Part shown: positions 63,372 through 64,000 of the stretch, in pieces
Layout: each line of letters opens with the position of its first letter
Position numbering within the stretch: the stretch's first letter is position 1
Origin: Sphingobium sp. C100
GTDB taxonomy: Bacteria > Pseudomonadota > Alphaproteobacteria > Sphingomonadales > Sphingomonadaceae
DNA: 64,000 bases
Reading direction: 5' to 3'
NCBI RefSeq assembly: GCF_000508185.1
Contig: NZ_AYOY01000001.1
Span: forward strand, 56,702-120,701
Made by a program: the position numbers and the translations under genes
The notes under the pieces: generated by a model
Told to the model about the DNA's origin: nothing
The model's input: only the letters and a program-made list of their open reading frames with translations
Database searches by the model: none

Positions 63372-64000
63372 GGCAGAGCAATCCTGTTATCGGCGGTGGC
63401 GGCCAGCAGCGGATCGTGGGTGACGAGCAGCACCGTCCGTCCCGCCATGGCCGAACGAAGCGCATGGAGCACAACCTCTGCCGTGGCGGCATCAAGGTCG
63501 GCGGTGGGCTCGTCGAGCAGCCAGAGCGGCGCATCACGCAATAGCGCACGCGCAATGCCGATCCGGCGTCGTTCGCCGCCCGAGAGCCCGGCCCCCTCGA
63601 CGTCGAGCCACGTGGCCAGTCCCTCGCGTGCCTCCATCACTGCGGTGAGCCCCGCACGGCGGGCGGCATCAAGCACAGCCTCGTCGCTGGCACCCGGCCG
63701 GGCCAGCCGGATATTCTCGGCCAGTGTCCCCGACAGGATGGATACGGCCTGACCGACCCAGCTCACCGAGCCGCGAAGCCCCCGGTTCTCCAGCGGGTGA
63801 CCGTCGATGGCGATGCGGCCCGCTGAGACGGACACCGTGCCGAGCAGCGCGTGCAGCACGGTCGATTTTCCGGTGCCCGTCGCGCCCTCGATCGCGGTGA
63901 TGCAGCCTGCGGGGCAATCGATGTCGAAGGGGCCGACCCGCACGCCGTCATAGTCGACGCACAGGCCTTCAGCGCGAATGGCAGGCGGACGATCCAGCAC
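63368..64000 (-). CDS. cydD: ABC transporter subunit CydD, C-terminal part (cut by window edge)
   Basis: Only the last ~210 codons lie in the window; the frame is open at 64000. Complete ATPase domain: Walker A EGATGTGKST, LSGGERRRIGIARALL, Walker B LWLLDEPTADLD. The membrane domain is outside. Its placement directly upstream of cydC fits cydDC. The redox role of this exporter fits the neighbouring sulfur operon, though it is on the other strand and may be regulated separately. Confidence 0.82.
   Translation of the reverse strand: MLDRPPAIRAEGLCVDYDGVRVGPFDIDCPAGCITAIEGATGTGKSTVLHALLGTVSVSAGRIAIDGHPLENRGLRGSVSWVGQAVSILSGTLAENIRLARPGASDEAVLDAARRAGLTAVMEAREGLATWLDVEGAGLSGGERRRIGIARALLRDAPLWLLDEPTADLDAATAEVVLHALRSAMAGRTVLLVTHDPLLAATADNRIALP

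Noticed and set aside
1..64000. CRISPR array, rRNA operon, luxI synthase, replication origin
   Set aside because: No regularly spaced direct repeats, rRNA sequence, acyl-homoserine-lactone synthase frame or origin-type iterons were seen.

Overview
The window is GC-rich, tightly packed proteobacterial DNA that reads as a sphingomonad (Sphingobium, Novosphingobium or Sphingomonas type). I base this on the TonB-dependent receptors with DIIVTAQRR or EIIVTANKR boxes, the autotransporter, the protein style, and an accessory locus rich in CoA-dependent catabolic genes. The genus call is an inference; no rRNA or other taxonomic marker is present.

Layout. 1-3449: 3' part of a large autotransporter. 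3450-4262: insertion-sequence debris (IS256-type and IS5-type fragments). 4269-53912: about 50 kb of catabolic genes with three TonB receptors (6423, 11608, 37621), three related alpha/beta hydrolases with a Cys nucleophile (one frameshifted), three LysR regulators, three orphan LuxR-type regulators and one TetR. A seven-gene minus-strand operon (24054 to 16911) encodes CitE-type lyase, two hot-dog hydratases, SDR dehydrogenase, two acyl-CoA dehydrogenases and thiolase, mostly coupled by 1-11 nt overlaps. Further blocks are MmgE/PrpD + CaiB (24256-26953); LysR + nitroreductase + CaiB (27013-29920); acyl-CoA ligase, crotonase, ALDH, MmgE/PrpD, ALDH (30090-37447); a Rieske oxygenase alpha subunit with a small unknown protein, an alcohol dehydrogenase and an amidohydrolase (41162-44926); AMACR/TetR/acyl-CoA dehydrogenase/CitE/MaoC (44948-49699); and ALDH + CaiB (51072-53912).

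Taken together the genes suggest uptake of an unknown substrate through TonB receptors, oxygenation and hydrolysis, oxidation of aldehydes to acids, CoA activation by ligase or CoA transfer, and beta-oxidation-like or citramalyl/malyl-CoA-like cleavage to central metabolites. The substrate cannot be read from the sequence.

53913-55007 holds broken mobile-element genes (DNA methylase, MNT nucleotidyltransferase, integrase) and a tRNA 3'-end fragment that looks like an attachment site. To its right lies an intact tyrosine integrase (55201-56523), then a sulfide/persulfide-handling cluster (ArsR, peroxiredoxin, persulfide-dioxygenase-like protein, two YeeE/YedE halves, a phosphatase-like/SQR-like fusion, TauE/SafE), and finally cydC and a cut-off cydD on the opposite strand.

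Regulatory signals seen directly include a GGCATAGG-type LysR palindrome present twice, a recurring TGTCCC-N6/7-GGGGG element ahead of four or five catabolic units, and an (AT) repeat between the ribosome binding site and start codon of the 37621 receptor.
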